From Pedobacter ghigonis (GTDB taxonomy: Bacteria; Bacteroidota; Bacteroidia; Sphingobacteriales; Sphingobacteriaceae), in NCBI RefSeq assembly GCF_903166585.1, contig NZ_CAESCM010000001.1, forward strand, positions 124,001 through 188,000: a stretch of 64,000 nt of DNA, given 5' to 3'. Within the stretch, counting starts at the first letter, position 1; the number at the start of each line of letters is the position of its first letter. Under the pieces are notes generated by a model, which saw only the letters and a program-made list of their open reading frames with translations, was not told where the DNA came from and did not search any database. Positions 27,637-38,485 of this stretch are shown piece by piece. The position numbers and the translations under genes are program-made.

Positions 27637-27656
27637 AGCAATACAAAATTAAACAT

Positions 27657-28109
27657 TTAAACAATGAGTTTGGCATTTTTAATTGTGATTGGCGGGGCAT
27701 AGCTGGCATCTTTCTGTTCCAATTTTAAAATGCCTTTTACTTTAATGGGTTTTTCGCTGTAAGGTATGGCCCGCTCCATTTCGATCATAATCATTACCGG
27801 AATACCGTTCTGACCACAAAAATAGCATTGGTTAATGGGCAGGGTAGCCAAAAGAAACTGCTGCTGCTTAGCACCACTTTTAATCGGAATCAGATAACCC
27901 ATTAATTCAAATTCACGGTTTTCGAAACGCTTTATCGATTCTGAAAATAAGGGTAAAAGCTCATTCTTTTCTGTTAGCTCGAACTTAACGGAGGCAATTA
28001 CATCCCAGTTCAACGACCGTAGTTGATCGCCGGGTTTGTGTTTTTGGGTCTGTGCTTTAGCTGTAAATACAGCAGATAACAGCCAAAAGATTAGCAATAA
28101 GTTTTTCAT
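27657..28109 (-). CDS. Exported DUF3299-like protein, paralogue 3 of the zinc locus
   Basis: A 150-residue protein with a signal peptide (ending TAKAQ). The motifs match its two neighbours: a LNWDVI opening, an ELMGYLIPIK strand pair, then QCYFCGQNGIPVMIMIEM with a CxxC. DUF3299 proteins share the GYxxPL and C-containing segment. It is the most diverged of the three. It starts inside the stop of the preceding gene (ATGA overlap at 28106-28109), so they are translationally coupled. It probably acts in the periplasm with the ABC transporter; function is unknown. Confidence 0.7.
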   Translation of the reverse strand: MKNLLLIFWLLSAVFTAKAQTQKHKPGDQLRSLNWDVIASVKFELTEKNELLPLFSESIKRFENREFELMGYLIPIKSGAKQQQFLLATLPINQCYFCGQNGIPVMIMIEMERAIPYSEKPIKVKGILKLEQKDASYAPPITIKNAKLIV

Positions 28110-28549
28110 TTTTGTACAGCTTCTAACAGAAAAAAGGTTGACCGGCTATCGCCGGAATCGTTGATTTCGAATTTCCCTTTAATTAAAACAGGTGTATCGA
28201 TCCATTTTATGGGCTTTAGCATTTTCACCTCTACCATGGATGGAATATCGCCCGTACCACAATAAGGACAGGATGCAATAGGTACAATTGAGAGCATAAA
28301 TTCTGTAAAAGTATTGCCAACCTTCGTCGGAATAATATAACCTGGCAACTCAATTACCTTATGGTTTATCGCTTTTAATGCAGGTGGAAAAACAGCCTGC
28401 CAAACCAATGGTTTCACCTGCTTATCGTATTTTAAGCCAATCAGGTTCCAGTTGGCCGTACGCATATCGGTATGCACCTGAACCTGCGCGTACGAGCCAA
28501 AAGAAACCAAAAGCAAAAGAAGCCAAATGCCATGCTTTTGTATTTTCAT
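28106..28549 (-). CDS. Exported DUF3299-like protein, paralogue 2
   Basis: The protein (147 residues from the ATG at 28549) has a signal peptide (GIWLLLLLVSFGSYAQ) and then VHTDMRTANWNLIGL, VIELPGYIIPTKVGNTFTEF and SIVPIASCPYCGTGDIPSMV. These are nearly shared with paralogue 1, which points to tandem duplication. The frame is open to 28567, but starting at 28549 avoids overlap with the previous stop and begins directly with the signal peptide. The CPYCG pair could bind a metal or form a disulfide. Confidence 0.7.
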   Translation of the reverse strand: MKIQKHGIWLLLLLVSFGSYAQVQVHTDMRTANWNLIGLKYDKQVKPLVWQAVFPPALKAINHKVIELPGYIIPTKVGNTFTEFMLSIVPIASCPYCGTGDIPSMVEVKMLKPIKWIDTPVLIKGKFEINDSGDSRSTFFLLEAVQK

Positions 28550-28550
28550 A

Positions 28551-28988
28551 TTATAACTGTTTAGCATTTAACAGGAAAAATTCACTTCTGTCATCTCCCG
28601 AATCGTTAATGATAAATAGGCCACGGAGCTTTACAGGTTTTTCTGTAATGGAAATAGGGCTTAACATTTTAACCTGTACCATGGATGGGATATCGCCCGA
28701 ACCGCAATAAGGGCAGGATGCAATGGGCACAATAGAAAACATAAATTCGCTAAACCGCTGCCCCACTTTAGTGGGAATAATATATCCGGGCAGTTCAATT
28801 ACTTTATTGTTTAAGCGCTTTAATGCAGGTGGAAAAACACTACCCCATTTTCCGGGTGCAATTTCTGCATCATAGCGTAAACCAATTAAATTCCAGGTTG
28901 GCGTGCGCATGTCGGTATGTACCCGGCCTTGCGCAGCCACTATCTGGAAACCTAAACATAAAACAACCAATCCAATTAATCTTTTCAT
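28551..28988 (-). CDS. Exported DUF3299-like protein, paralogue 1
   Basis: A 145-residue protein with a signal peptide (ending QIVAAQ) and the same ordered motifs as paralogue 2: VHTDMRTPTWNLIGLRYD, IELPGYIIPTKVG, SIVPIASCPYCGSGDIPS. It lies 3 bp after the permease gene, one of the tightest links in the operon. DUF3299-like genes next to LolCDE/FtsX-type transporters occur in zinc-regulated clusters of other bacteria, as I recall, which supports a zinc-related periplasmic role. Confidence 0.7.
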   Translation of the reverse strand: MKRLIGLVVLCLGFQIVAAQGRVHTDMRTPTWNLIGLRYDAEIAPGKWGSVFPPALKRLNNKVIELPGYIIPTKVGQRFSEFMFSIVPIASCPYCGSGDIPSMVQVKMLSPISITEKPVKLRGLFIINDSGDDRSEFFLLNAKQL

Positions 28989-28991
28989 TAC

Positions 28992-30203
28992 CTAACGTGC
29001 TTTGGTGAGCGTTTCAGCAATATCTACCTTGTAAATCTGTAAAGCCGGAATTATTGAAGCCAGTGCACCGGTAATAACTCCTGTAACGATTAAATACAAC
29101 TCCTGTGGCACGATAACCATTCCACTCAGCCTGGCCTGCGAAGGTTCCTGATAAGCGCCAATCAACTCGAGTGCGGCATGACCAATCAACAGGCCCAGGC
29201 AGGTTCCAATACCGGTAACCAGTATACCATCTAATAAAACCAGCAAAAACAAGCGGAATTTGGATGCACCTAAACAGCGCATTACAGCCAAATCGTATTT
29301 ACGTTCTTTCATGGCGTTATACAAGCTGATAAAAATACTCAGCGCTGCAATACCCATGATCAAAACAGCAAACCACTTTAAAGTATCTATCCCTATTCCA
29401 ATTAAAGAAAATAGCCTCGCACTTTCCATAGCCGGCGATGCGGCCTGCATATTGGTACTTTGGTTCACCATCCGTGGAAAAGCAATAACCGACATGGGTG
29501 AGCGGTACTGAATTAAAATGGCCGTAATTTGTTTGTCGTTAATCTCCTTTGCTTCGCCGGCCGAATGGTGCTCATGTTCCCCCTCCGGCGCTTCGTGCAT
29601 TTTATAAACACTGCCAATATTGGTGAGGATGAGGTTGTCTGTTATATTGCCCTGGGGCTTTAAAATACCTTTTACCACATAGGCATGCTGCTTATGGATA
29701 TCGCTGCTACCCGTAAGTCCATGCGCACCGAAAAAGGTATCGCCAATACGCAGTTTTGAAGCTAAAGCCACCGTGCTCCCTATGGTAACCTCCAGATCTT
29801 TTTTCCAGAAGCTCCCCTTTTGTACCGATAAACCATATAATCCGCTAAAAGTGGTATCGGTACCCACAATGCGATACCCATTGTAATTATCACCAAGCGC
29901 CAGCGGAACTGCTCTTTTCACCATCGGGTTTTTCATTAAGCGGTAAGCATCCGCAGCAGGAATGTTTCCGGTAGGAAAATCGATGTGATAAATGCTGCTC
30001 ATGATCAGTTGCAACGGACTTCCCTTTGCGCCTACCACCAGATCAATATCTTTTGCATTTTTTTCGAGCTTATTGCCAATCTGGTTAGCGGCTAAAAAAA
30101 GTATCGTTAAAATACCCAGGCCAAAGGCAACCAGAATAATATTTAAAAGCGTGGTTAGCTTATTTCTGCAGAGATTTTGACTACTTATTTTAAAGATATT
30201 CAT
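28992..30203 (-). CDS. ABC transporter permease, FtsX/MacB type, with His-rich loop
   Basis: This 403-residue permease has the four-helix FtsX/LolE layout: one N-terminal helix (~20-40), a large periplasmic domain, and three C-terminal helices (~270-295, 320-345, 365-390). The last segment reads IIPALQIYKVDIAETL, typical of the family. The periplasmic domain carries HEAPEGEHEHHSAGE, a probable metal-binding loop. Such permeases use mechanotransmission rather than classic solute transport. It overlaps its ATPase gene by one base. Zinc handling at the envelope is the inferred role. Confidence 0.85.
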   Translation of the reverse strand: MNIFKISSQNLCRNKLTTLLNIILVAFGLGILTILFLAANQIGNKLEKNAKDIDLVVGAKGSPLQLIMSSIYHIDFPTGNIPAADAYRLMKNPMVKRAVPLALGDNYNGYRIVGTDTTFSGLYGLSVQKGSFWKKDLEVTIGSTVALASKLRIGDTFFGAHGLTGSSDIHKQHAYVVKGILKPQGNITDNLILTNIGSVYKMHEAPEGEHEHHSAGEAKEINDKQITAILIQYRSPMSVIAFPRMVNQSTNMQAASPAMESARLFSLIGIGIDTLKWFAVLIMGIAALSIFISLYNAMKERKYDLAVMRCLGASKFRLFLLVLLDGILVTGIGTCLGLLIGHAALELIGAYQEPSQARLSGMVIVPQELYLIVTGVITGALASIIPALQIYKVDIAETLTKAR

Positions 30204-30829
30204 TACAGTAAATAGGTTTTAGTGATGTAGTTGCGTACCCGCTGATCGTGTGTGGCGATAATCAGGGCAGCGCCATTAGCCTTAGCCTGCATGGTAAGCA
30301 TTTCAATTACCTGTGCCGCATTTCGGTCGTCGAGGCTCGAAGTAGGTTCATCGGCAATCAGCAAATCGGGTTTATTAACCAGCGCCCTTGCTACCGATAC
30401 CCTTTGTAACTGTCCCTGACTTAACTGGTCGGGATAGCTTTGCGCCATATCTGCAATACCAAGATCGCTTAAGAGCGATAAATTATGCGGGGTATCAATT
30501 GGCACACGCGCCATTAAAGCCGCCAGTTCGAGGTTATCGAGTACATTTAGCGATTGGATAAGGTGAGGCTTTTGGAAAACAATGCCAATATTTTTTCCCC
30601 TGAACTGATCCATGCTACGTGCCGACAAGGTGTACAAATTAGTTCCATGAATAGCAACCTGCCCCTGACTGGGTTTAAGTAATCCGGAAATGATATTCAG
30701 CAAGGTACTTTTTCCACTTCCCGATGCACCAAGCAAAAGCCAGTGTTCCATATCGGCTATTTCCCAATCGGGAAAAACAATTTTTCTCCCCTGCTCATAC
30801 ACGTGAACCAGCGATTTGATGTTAATCAT
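30203..30829 (-). CDS. ABC transporter ATP-binding protein, LolD/MacB type
   Basis: A 208-residue ATPase with all motifs: Walker A GASGSGKSTLLN, Q-loop IGIVFQKPHLIQ, signature LSQGQLQRVSVAR, Walker B LLIADEPTSSLD, and switch His in IATHDQRV. It pairs with the permease that follows. Its ATG overlaps the TGA of the upstream lipoprotein gene, so translation is coupled. Confidence 0.93.
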   Translation of the reverse strand: MINIKSLVHVYEQGRKIVFPDWEIADMEHWLLLGASGSGKSTLLNIISGLLKPSQGQVAIHGTNLYTLSARSMDQFRGKNIGIVFQKPHLIQSLNVLDNLELAALMARVPIDTPHNLSLLSDLGIADMAQSYPDQLSQGQLQRVSVARALVNKPDLLIADEPTSSLDDRNAAQVIEMLTMQAKANGAALIIATHDQRVRNYITKTYLL

Positions 30830-30984
30830 GGTATAACTTTTTCTACTTTCTTAATCACCAGATTTTTGATGGCATAACGCCGGTATAGGGACTGAGCATT
30901 GTTAGTACCATGCTTACAGGCTGGATTTAGCACTGAAATAAACAACAATGCCGGAATGAAAAGGAGTTTAGGATATTTAAGCAT
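30826..30984 (-). CDS. Small putative lipoprotein (52 residues) in the zinc operon
   Basis: A 53-codon frame on the minus strand begins MLKYPKLLFIPALLFIS. A lipobox-like LNPAC at residues 19-23 follows, then a short basic tail ending KVEKVIP. The stop TGA overlaps the ABC ATPase ATG, and the start lies 15 bp after the MerC stop. This spacing is the main support. I recognise no family; a small envelope lipoprotein cofactor of the transporter is plausible. Confidence 0.6.
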   Translation of the reverse strand: MLKYPKLLFIPALLFISVLNPACKHGTNNAQSLYRRYAIKNLVIKKVEKVIP

Positions 30985-30999
30985 ATAATAAGGAAACAA

Positions 31000-31395
31000 T
31001 TAATGATTATGGTTTATGGGGCAGGTTTTGAGTAACCGAAGGTTAAAATAATGTGCTGCAGCGATTGTAAAGCCACCCAATGGGATCAAAATGGGTTCGA
31101 GCAGCTCCACTCCTGAAAAGTGCCCAAAGGCAATACAACCAAAACCCAGCATGAGAACCAGTATGGGTGCAATGCGCTGATGTTGCTTGCGGTAACCTGA
31201 ACTCAAACTCCACACTCCTAAAACTAACGAAAGGGCAATCATGGTAATTTCAACGGCCTCATTAGCCAAAAAGCCCATCCCCCACATGGGTAAAACAGTA
31301 ATTACAAAGGGCAACGCTGCGCAATGTATGGCACAAAGTGTAGAGGCGGTTATGCCTAATCTGTCGAGGTTAATTTTATAGCTCCGCTGTTTCAT
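31000..31395 (-). CDS. MerC-domain membrane protein
   Basis: The protein (131 residues from the ATG at 31395) has the MerC pattern: LGITASTLCAIHCAALPF (the CxxxC motif with His), four membrane helices, and a His-rich end (CPINHNH). MerC proteins move metal ions, classically mercury, but chromosomal copies in Bacteroidota accompany zinc genes. An in-frame ATG at 31455 is rejected because the promoter -7 element (CAAATATA, 31414-31421, read on the minus strand) lies downstream of it. It is the first gene of an operon of eight. Confidence 0.82.
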   Translation of the reverse strand: MKQRSYKINLDRLGITASTLCAIHCAALPFVITVLPMWGMGFLANEAVEITMIALSLVLGVWSLSSGYRKQHQRIAPILVLMLGFGCIAFGHFSGVELLEPILIPLGGFTIAAAHYFNLRLLKTCPINHNH

Positions 31396-31481
31396 CCGTT
31401 TAAATTTAGTCGACAAATATAAAAGCAATAAAGTTGCATTTAAAATATTCAGCATTATATTTGCAACATAATTGCATTAAC
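31396..31481. promoter_or_regulatory. Divergent promoter with candidate Zur operator
   Basis: The minus-strand -7 (TATATTTG read from 31421 to 31414) serves the MerC operon; the plus-strand TATATTTG (31456-31463) serves the GTPase. TGCAA-CATAA-TTGCA, a 15-bp inverted repeat, lies at 31462-31476 over the GTPase start region, and another TTGCA half-site is at 31434-31438. The size suits a Fur-family protein. Its assignment to Zur is inference. Confidence 0.55.
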
Positions 31482-32687
31482 ATGATAAAGAAATTACCAG
31501 TAACCGTATTAAGCGGTTTTTTAGGCAGCGGAAAAACCACCTTGCTCAACGCCATACTGCAAAACAAGCAGGATTTAAAGGTGGCCGTAATTGTAAACGA
31601 CATGAGCGAAGTAAACATAGATGCGGCCTTGGTTAAAAACCAGCATGCCTTATCTAAAACAGAAGAGAAGCTGGTAGAAATGAGCAACGGCTGTATTTGC
31701 TGTACCCTTCGCGAAGACCTGATGGTAGAGGTAGAAAAACTGGCCAAAGAAAACCGCTTCGATTATCTGTTGATTGAAAGCACGGGCATTTCTGAGCCTA
31801 TTCCGGTTGCGCAGACTTTTTCTTTTATTGATGAAGCTTCGGGTATTGACTTAAGCCGATTTAGTCGTTTAGATACCATGGTTACAGTTGTAGATGCTTA
31901 TAATTTTTACAAAGATTTCGGTTCTGCCGAAAAACTTGCCGACAGGAACATGACTGATGATGCAGCAGATAAACGTACCATTGTAAATTTGCTTACCGAC
32001 CAGATTGAGTTTGCCAATGTAATTTTACTGAACAAGGTTGATTTGGTTAGTGAAAATGATATAAAGGTTTTAAAAGCCTTAATTGCTAAACTAAACCCTG
32101 ATGCTAAAATTTATGAAACCCTTTTTGGTAATCTTGATCCGGCTATAATTTTGAATACAGGTTTGTTCGATTTCGAATCGGCTGCTGAGGGTGCAGGTTG
32201 AAAAAAAGAGCTCGAAGAAATTCATCAGCCAGAAACCGAGCAGTATGGAATTAGCTCAACAGTTTTCCGTTCCAAAAAACCTTTTCCCCCGCAAAGGCTC
32301 TGGGATTATATTAACCACGAATTCCCGCCGCAAATTATCCGCTCAAAAGGCATATTTTACCTTGCAGCCATGCCTGAGCAAGCCATCAATTTCTCACAGG
32401 CCGGTGGTTCCTTACGCATTGATTTGGCCGGGGTTTGGTGGGCCAGCATGAGCAAAAATGAAAGGATGCAATATGCTGATTACCTGGAGAACAAAGCGGA
32501 GATACATGCCCAATGGGACAGCGACTTTGGCGATCGCAAAAATGAACTGGTTTTTATCGGTCAGGAAATGGATAGTAACGTGTTGAAAGCATCGCTTGAA
32601 ACCTGTCTGCTTAGCCCCGCAGAGATAGCGGATTATAAAATGGGAGGCTGGTTTGAAAATCCATTTGAACGGGTTATTCCAAATTAA
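31482..32687 (+). pseudogene. COG0523 (CobW/ZNG1-type) GTPase gene with an in-frame TGA
   Basis: The gene encodes a G3E-family zinc metallochaperone GTPase: Walker A LSGFLGSGKTTLLN, metal motif GCICC (SNGCICCTLRED), Walker B/ESTG (LLIESTGISEP), and NKVD. TGA at 32199-32201 ends the first 239 codons. Reading continues in the same frame without shift through KKELEEIHQPETEQYGISS, the CobW C-terminal domain, to a TAA at 32687. Homologues have Trp at this position (AGW then a charged helix and ETEEYGIS), so one TGG to TGA change explains it. It could be a nonsense mutation, a sequencing error or readthrough. The N-terminal GTPase part could still be made. Confidence 0.85.
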
Positions 32688-32707
32688 TTGTAACCAGATA
32701 ATATGCT

Positions 32708-32746
32708 AAAAAAGAAAGCCACTTTGCAAAGTGGCTTTCTTTTTTA
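32708..32746. terminator. Bidirectional terminator between the GTPase gene and tyrS
   Basis: AAAAAAGAAAGCCACTTTG pairs with its exact complement, giving T-runs on both strands between two converging genes. Confidence 0.93.
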
Positions 32747-32828
32747 AAACATTTTGAACCATGAAATCGCTCTTCTCTCCCATCCTTGCTACAAACAATG
32801 GGAATACATCATCAGTTTTCCTTTAGTC

Positions 32829-34115
32829 TTACTCTGCAATTAAAAGGAAATAGTTTTTCTTTCCCTTCTGAACTACAATAAACTTATCATTAATCAAATG
32901 TTCTGCATTGAATACCTGCATCACATCCGTTACTTTTTCTTTATTTACAGAAACACCACCACCCTGAATTAACTTTTTGGTTTCTCCTTTTGATGGAAAA
33001 ACAGAAGCCTTTTCTGCAAGCAGAGTAGCAGCATCAATACCAGCACTTAACTCAGCTTTCGAAATGTTAAACTGTGGTATTCCCTCAAACATTTCCAAAA
33101 CCTGTTTTTCTGAAAGGCTTTTTAAGAATTCTAAAGATCCGTTTCCAAATAAAAACTCAGATGTTTTAATAGCCGTTTCCAAAGCCTCAACCGAGTGAGT
33201 TTTAACGGTAATATCCTCTGCCAAAGATTTTTGCAGAATACGCAAATGCGGAGCTGCATCGTGTTCTTTTTCCAAAGCTTCAATTTCCGCCTGATTTTTA
33301 AGTGTAAAAATGCGTATCCATTTTTTCACATCATCATCAGATGCATTTAACCAAAACTGGTAAAATTTATATGGAGAAGTTTTCTCTGGGTCTAACCAAA
33401 CTGCACCACTCTCGGTTTTACCAAATTTAGTACCATCAGCCTTTTTAATCAACTGGGTGGTAATGGCATAAGCCGTTCCGGCATCTTTTCTTCTGATTAA
33501 CTCGGTACCGGTAACAATATTTCCCCACTGATCTGATCCACCCATTTGTACCAGACAGTTTTCGTTTTTCCATAAATGGTAAAAATCATAACCTTGAATC
33601 AACTGGTAGCAGAATTCGGTAAAAGATAAACCAGAATCACCTTCTAAACGGCGCTTAACGCTATCCTTGGCCATCATGTAGTTTACGGTAATGTGTTTAC
33701 CAACGTCCCTGATAAAGGTAAAAAGGTTCATATCTTTAAACCAATCGGCATTGTTAACCATTACAGCACCATTACCACCTTCTTCAAATTTCAGGAATTT
33801 AGCCAGCTGCTTTTTCATTCCTTTCAGGTTATGCTCAATCATTTCAGGCGTTTGAAGATTACGCTCGTCTGATTTTCCAGATGGATCGCCCACCATGCCC
33901 GTAGCACCGCCAACCAAAGCAAAAGGCTTGTGACCAGCGTTTTGAAAATGAATAAGGGTCATGATTTGCGTTAAGTGACCAACATGCAATGAATCTGCAG
34001 TAGGATCAAAACCGATATAACCAGAGGTCATACCTTCGTTTAACTTTTCCTCAGTATTCGGCATAATATCATGCAGCATGCCACGCCACCTTAACTCTTC
34101 AACAAAATTCGTCAT
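32829..34115 (-). CDS. tyrS: Tyrosyl-tRNA synthetase
   Basis: This 428-residue class I synthetase charges tRNA-Tyr. The HIGH-type motif is [10 protein letters not shown], the KMSKS-type motif is KFGKTESG (a form used by bacterial TyrRS), and the tyrosine pocket includes GFDPTADS and [13 protein letters not shown]-terminal S4 RNA-binding domain (~360-425, [19 protein letters not shown]) is present. Length is normal. It is transcribed alone from the minus strand. Confidence 0.97.
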   Translation of the reverse strand: MTNFVEELRWRGMLHDIMPNTEEKLNEGMTSGYIGFDPTADSLHVGHLTQIMTLIHFQNAGHKPFALVGGATGMVGDPSGKSDERNLQTPEMIEHNLKGMKKQLAKFLKFEEGGNGAVMVNNADWFKDMNLFTFIRDVGKHITVNYMMAKDSVKRRLEGDSGLSFTEFCYQLIQGYDFYHLWKNENCLVQMGGSDQWGNIVTGTELIRRKDAGTAYAITTQLIKKADGTKFGKTESGAVWLDPEKTSPYKFYQFWLNASDDDVKKWIRIFTLKNQAEIEALEKEHDAAPHLRILQKSLAEDITVKTHSVEALETAIKTSEFLFGNGSLEFLKSLSEKQVLEMFEGIPQFNISKAELSAGIDAATLLAEKASVFPSKGETKKLIQGGGVSVNKEKVTDVMQVFNAEHLINDKFIVVQKGKKNYFLLIAE

Positions 34116-34166
34116 TGTACAAACACTTTAATAATTGTGCGTGCAAAGATAAAATTTTAGCTTAGT

Positions 34167-35468
34167 TTAAAGCAAATTAGTTGGTTTTGTAAACCAGTTC
34201 TTAAAATCGGTCTTTGCTGCTTCAAAATCTGCGTGGCCAATGAGGCAATTGAGACTGGAATTACTCCGAATAGATTGGTTTGGAACACCCTCACCATTTA
34301 ACCAGTTGTTGCATAGCTTTTTAATCAGGGCAACTTCATCATCTGCAACGGCATCCATGTCCATTGCGTTCAGCTTTGCATACTCATCTTTATCAATTCC
34401 TGCCGGTAAATCCCAATATCTACCTGACGGATCATCAATCAATACCGGTCTTAAAGCAGGATTCATGCGGATAAAATCGACCGGCTGCCCTGGCATGGAT
34501 GGGTTCAGGATCATATAGGCAACAAAGGCAGCCGTATCAGGCGGATCGTTTAAGATACTGGTTCCCATTTTCTGGACGTCCTTAATCAGGCCGGGCGCTT
34601 CATGTTTGGCTTTAAGCTCCTCATATTTTACAGGGATATCTTCATCATACTGCAGTTGCGATACTGTTCCCGTACCGATAGAAAGCACCTGAACCTGCTC
34701 AATCTGATATTGCGTTTTGTTACAAATCGCCTCGGTAACCGCCACTAAAACCGGATTATTATTGCCTGTAACGCCACCATCCCAGTAATACTTAGGTTTA
34801 TTATTAACCAGAAATGTAGCCGGTTCGTTAAAATAATTGACAGGCGCAGTACTCGAAGCATGTACAGCATCAACCAAACTTACGATACAATCTGCCGGAC
34901 TTTCTGCCTGCTGAGAAATATTTTTAATCCTCTTTTCAATAACAGCTGTGGAGGCCATACTATCGCAATCAGACCTGAAGAGCTCAGCCCTGTTGCGGTA
35001 ATAATCGTAGCCGATAATCAAAAACTGGGTTTTAATTGCACCATTTAATGCAATATGCACCGGAATATCCATCATGTCGATTTGCGCAATACCGGGTAAA
35101 ATCTCTTTTAAAGCAATGTGCTTTCGCTTAGTGGCATATTTAGCACCAATCTTAAATATTCTGGCCACGCTGCTTAATAAACTTCTTTCAAAAAAGCCAA
35201 GTTTCGAAAACACCCTGTTTCTTAGCTTTGCATCATCAAATATTTTTTCTATTTCTGAAAGCCGGAGGTTCTCTGCCATTGCTGCCGCTACCAAACTGCC
35301 TCCGCTATTGGCCGATACCAAATCAAACTCTGCCAGCACTTCATGCCCCGTTGGGTCGGGATTGTCAAAAGTTTCGGCGAACAGCTTACGCAAACATTTC
35401 ACCTGGATAAGTGCCCAGGAACCACCGCCATCGAGCGACAAGATCCTGTAAGTTTTAGCATTAGGCAT
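34167..35468 (-). CDS. Patatin-like phospholipase
   Basis: The protein (433 residues from the ATG at 35468) is a patatin-fold lipid acyl hydrolase. The oxyanion loop is LSLDGGGSWA, the nucleophile serine is in SANSGGSLVAA, and the dyad aspartate is in YYWDGGVTGNNNP. The nucleophile elbow reads A-N-S-G-G, with Ala in place of the first Gly of GxSxG. No signal peptide is present, so the enzyme is probably cytosolic. An upstream in-frame ATG at 35489 would add seven residues. No CD-NTase or other defence gene adjoins it, so a CBASS effector role is not supported. Confidence 0.85.
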   Translation of the reverse strand: MPNAKTYRILSLDGGGSWALIQVKCLRKLFAETFDNPDPTGHEVLAEFDLVSANSGGSLVAAAMAENLRLSEIEKIFDDAKLRNRVFSKLGFFERSLLSSVARIFKIGAKYATKRKHIALKEILPGIAQIDMMDIPVHIALNGAIKTQFLIIGYDYYRNRAELFRSDCDSMASTAVIEKRIKNISQQAESPADCIVSLVDAVHASSTAPVNYFNEPATFLVNNKPKYYWDGGVTGNNNPVLVAVTEAICNKTQYQIEQVQVLSIGTGTVSQLQYDEDIPVKYEELKAKHEAPGLIKDVQKMGTSILNDPPDTAAFVAYMILNPSMPGQPVDFIRMNPALRPVLIDDPSGRYWDLPAGIDKDEYAKLNAMDMDAVADDEVALIKKLCNNWLNGEGVPNQSIRSNSSLNCLIGHADFEAAKTDFKNWFTKPTNLL

Positions 35469-35587
35469 GATGCATCGGTTTAAGAACACTTAAAGCTATG
35501 CATAATTAGCCTCCAAAACAATATAGATTTAGGGTCAATATTTCTAATTCAAGTTTTACAACAAGCAGGAAAACATTACCTTGCAAT

Positions 35588-36265
35588 ATGAACTTTTTAT
35601 CCCATTATTATTTCGACAGGTCAAATCAGGATGCCAGTGTGGTAATGGGAACTGTTTTACCCGATTTAATTAAAAATGCAATGAAGGATGCCAACCTGTA
35701 TCCTCAGAAAAATGAATTTCTGTTTAAAGGCAACCCTGACGAAGAAAACCTGCTAACCGGCTGGAAAAGACATTTAGCAGTCGATTTGCATTTCCACTCT
35801 TCTGCTTTCTTTTTTGAGAAAACAGCTGTACTCAAGCAGCTGATTAAACCCGTCGTTGAAAACACGCTGGTACGTCCCTCCTTCCTGGCACATATCGGGC
35901 TCGAATTGTTGCTCGATCATTTATTGATTGAACATAACCTGATACAGGTAAACCATTTTTACGATCACCTGAATGCTATTAATAAAGAATCACTCACCGA
36001 TTTCCTGGAACATTGCGGCTTAAAGGATCAAACCGTATTTTTCAAATTTCTCGACGGCTTTATCAGTAGCAAATACTTGCTCAGCTATCAAAAGATAGAC
36101 AATATCAGCTATGCCTTAAACCGGATTTGCATGCGCCTCTGGCCCGAAACCCTTGGCGAAAAGCAGTTACAGCAGCTTACTTTTGAACTGGTGGTTTTTA
36201 AAGAAATATTACAAAAGGACTTTATGGCGATTTTTGAGGAAATCGAAAGGAAACTTGAAATCTAA
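35588..36265 (+). CDS. AcpH-like acyl carrier protein phosphodiesterase
   Basis: The 225-residue protein resembles the ACP hydrolyase family (DUF479), which removes 4'-phosphopantetheine from acyl carrier protein. The N-terminus MNFLSHYYFDR and the segment VVMGTVLPDLIK match the family's opening (metal-binding His and Asp). A later helical region contains LAVDLHFHSS and LLLDHLLIE. It is a little longer than the Escherichia coli enzyme. It is transcribed alone, ~120 bp before ligA in the same direction. The ATG lies just after TACCTTG, so the leader is very short. Confidence 0.75.
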   Translation: MNFLSHYYFDRSNQDASVVMGTVLPDLIKNAMKDANLYPQKNEFLFKGNPDEENLLTGWKRHLAVDLHFHSSAFFFEKTAVLKQLIKPVVENTLVRPSFLAHIGLELLLDHLLIEHNLIQVNHFYDHLNAINKESLTDFLEHCGLKDQTVFFKFLDGFISSKYLLSYQKIDNISYALNRICMRLWPETLGEKQLQQLTFELVVFKEILQKDFMAIFEEIERKLEI

Positions 36266-36376
36266 AACAGTACATCCTTTCATTTCGCATTTAAATTGAA
36301 CTTTAGATCAGCTCAATTTTCCGTGTACACTAAAGCTTTTTGTTTGCAAATCATAAAAACCCTTTCATCCTTTTTT

Positions 36377-36384
36377 TATATTTG
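36377..36384 (+). promoter_or_regulatory. Promoter -7 element of ligA
   Basis: TATATTTG is an exact TAnnTTTG match ending only 3 bp before the ligA ATG, predicting a leaderless mRNA. Confidence 0.5.
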
Positions 36385-36387
36385 TAA

Positions 36388-38400
<2,013 letters not shown>

Positions 38401-38485
38401 ATGAGAGAGGGATTGAAATTATAAATGATTGAATGTAAGCATTCATTCAATTCCTCACTCAAAATTCAATAATTATTAATTAAAA

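Noticed and set aside
32191..32451. Frame overlapping the TGA in the GTPase gene
   Set aside because: It is in another frame; the true continuation is in the same frame as the N-terminal part.
34167..35468. Patatin as a CBASS (anti-phage) effector
   Set aside because: No nucleotidyltransferase or other defence gene is next to it.
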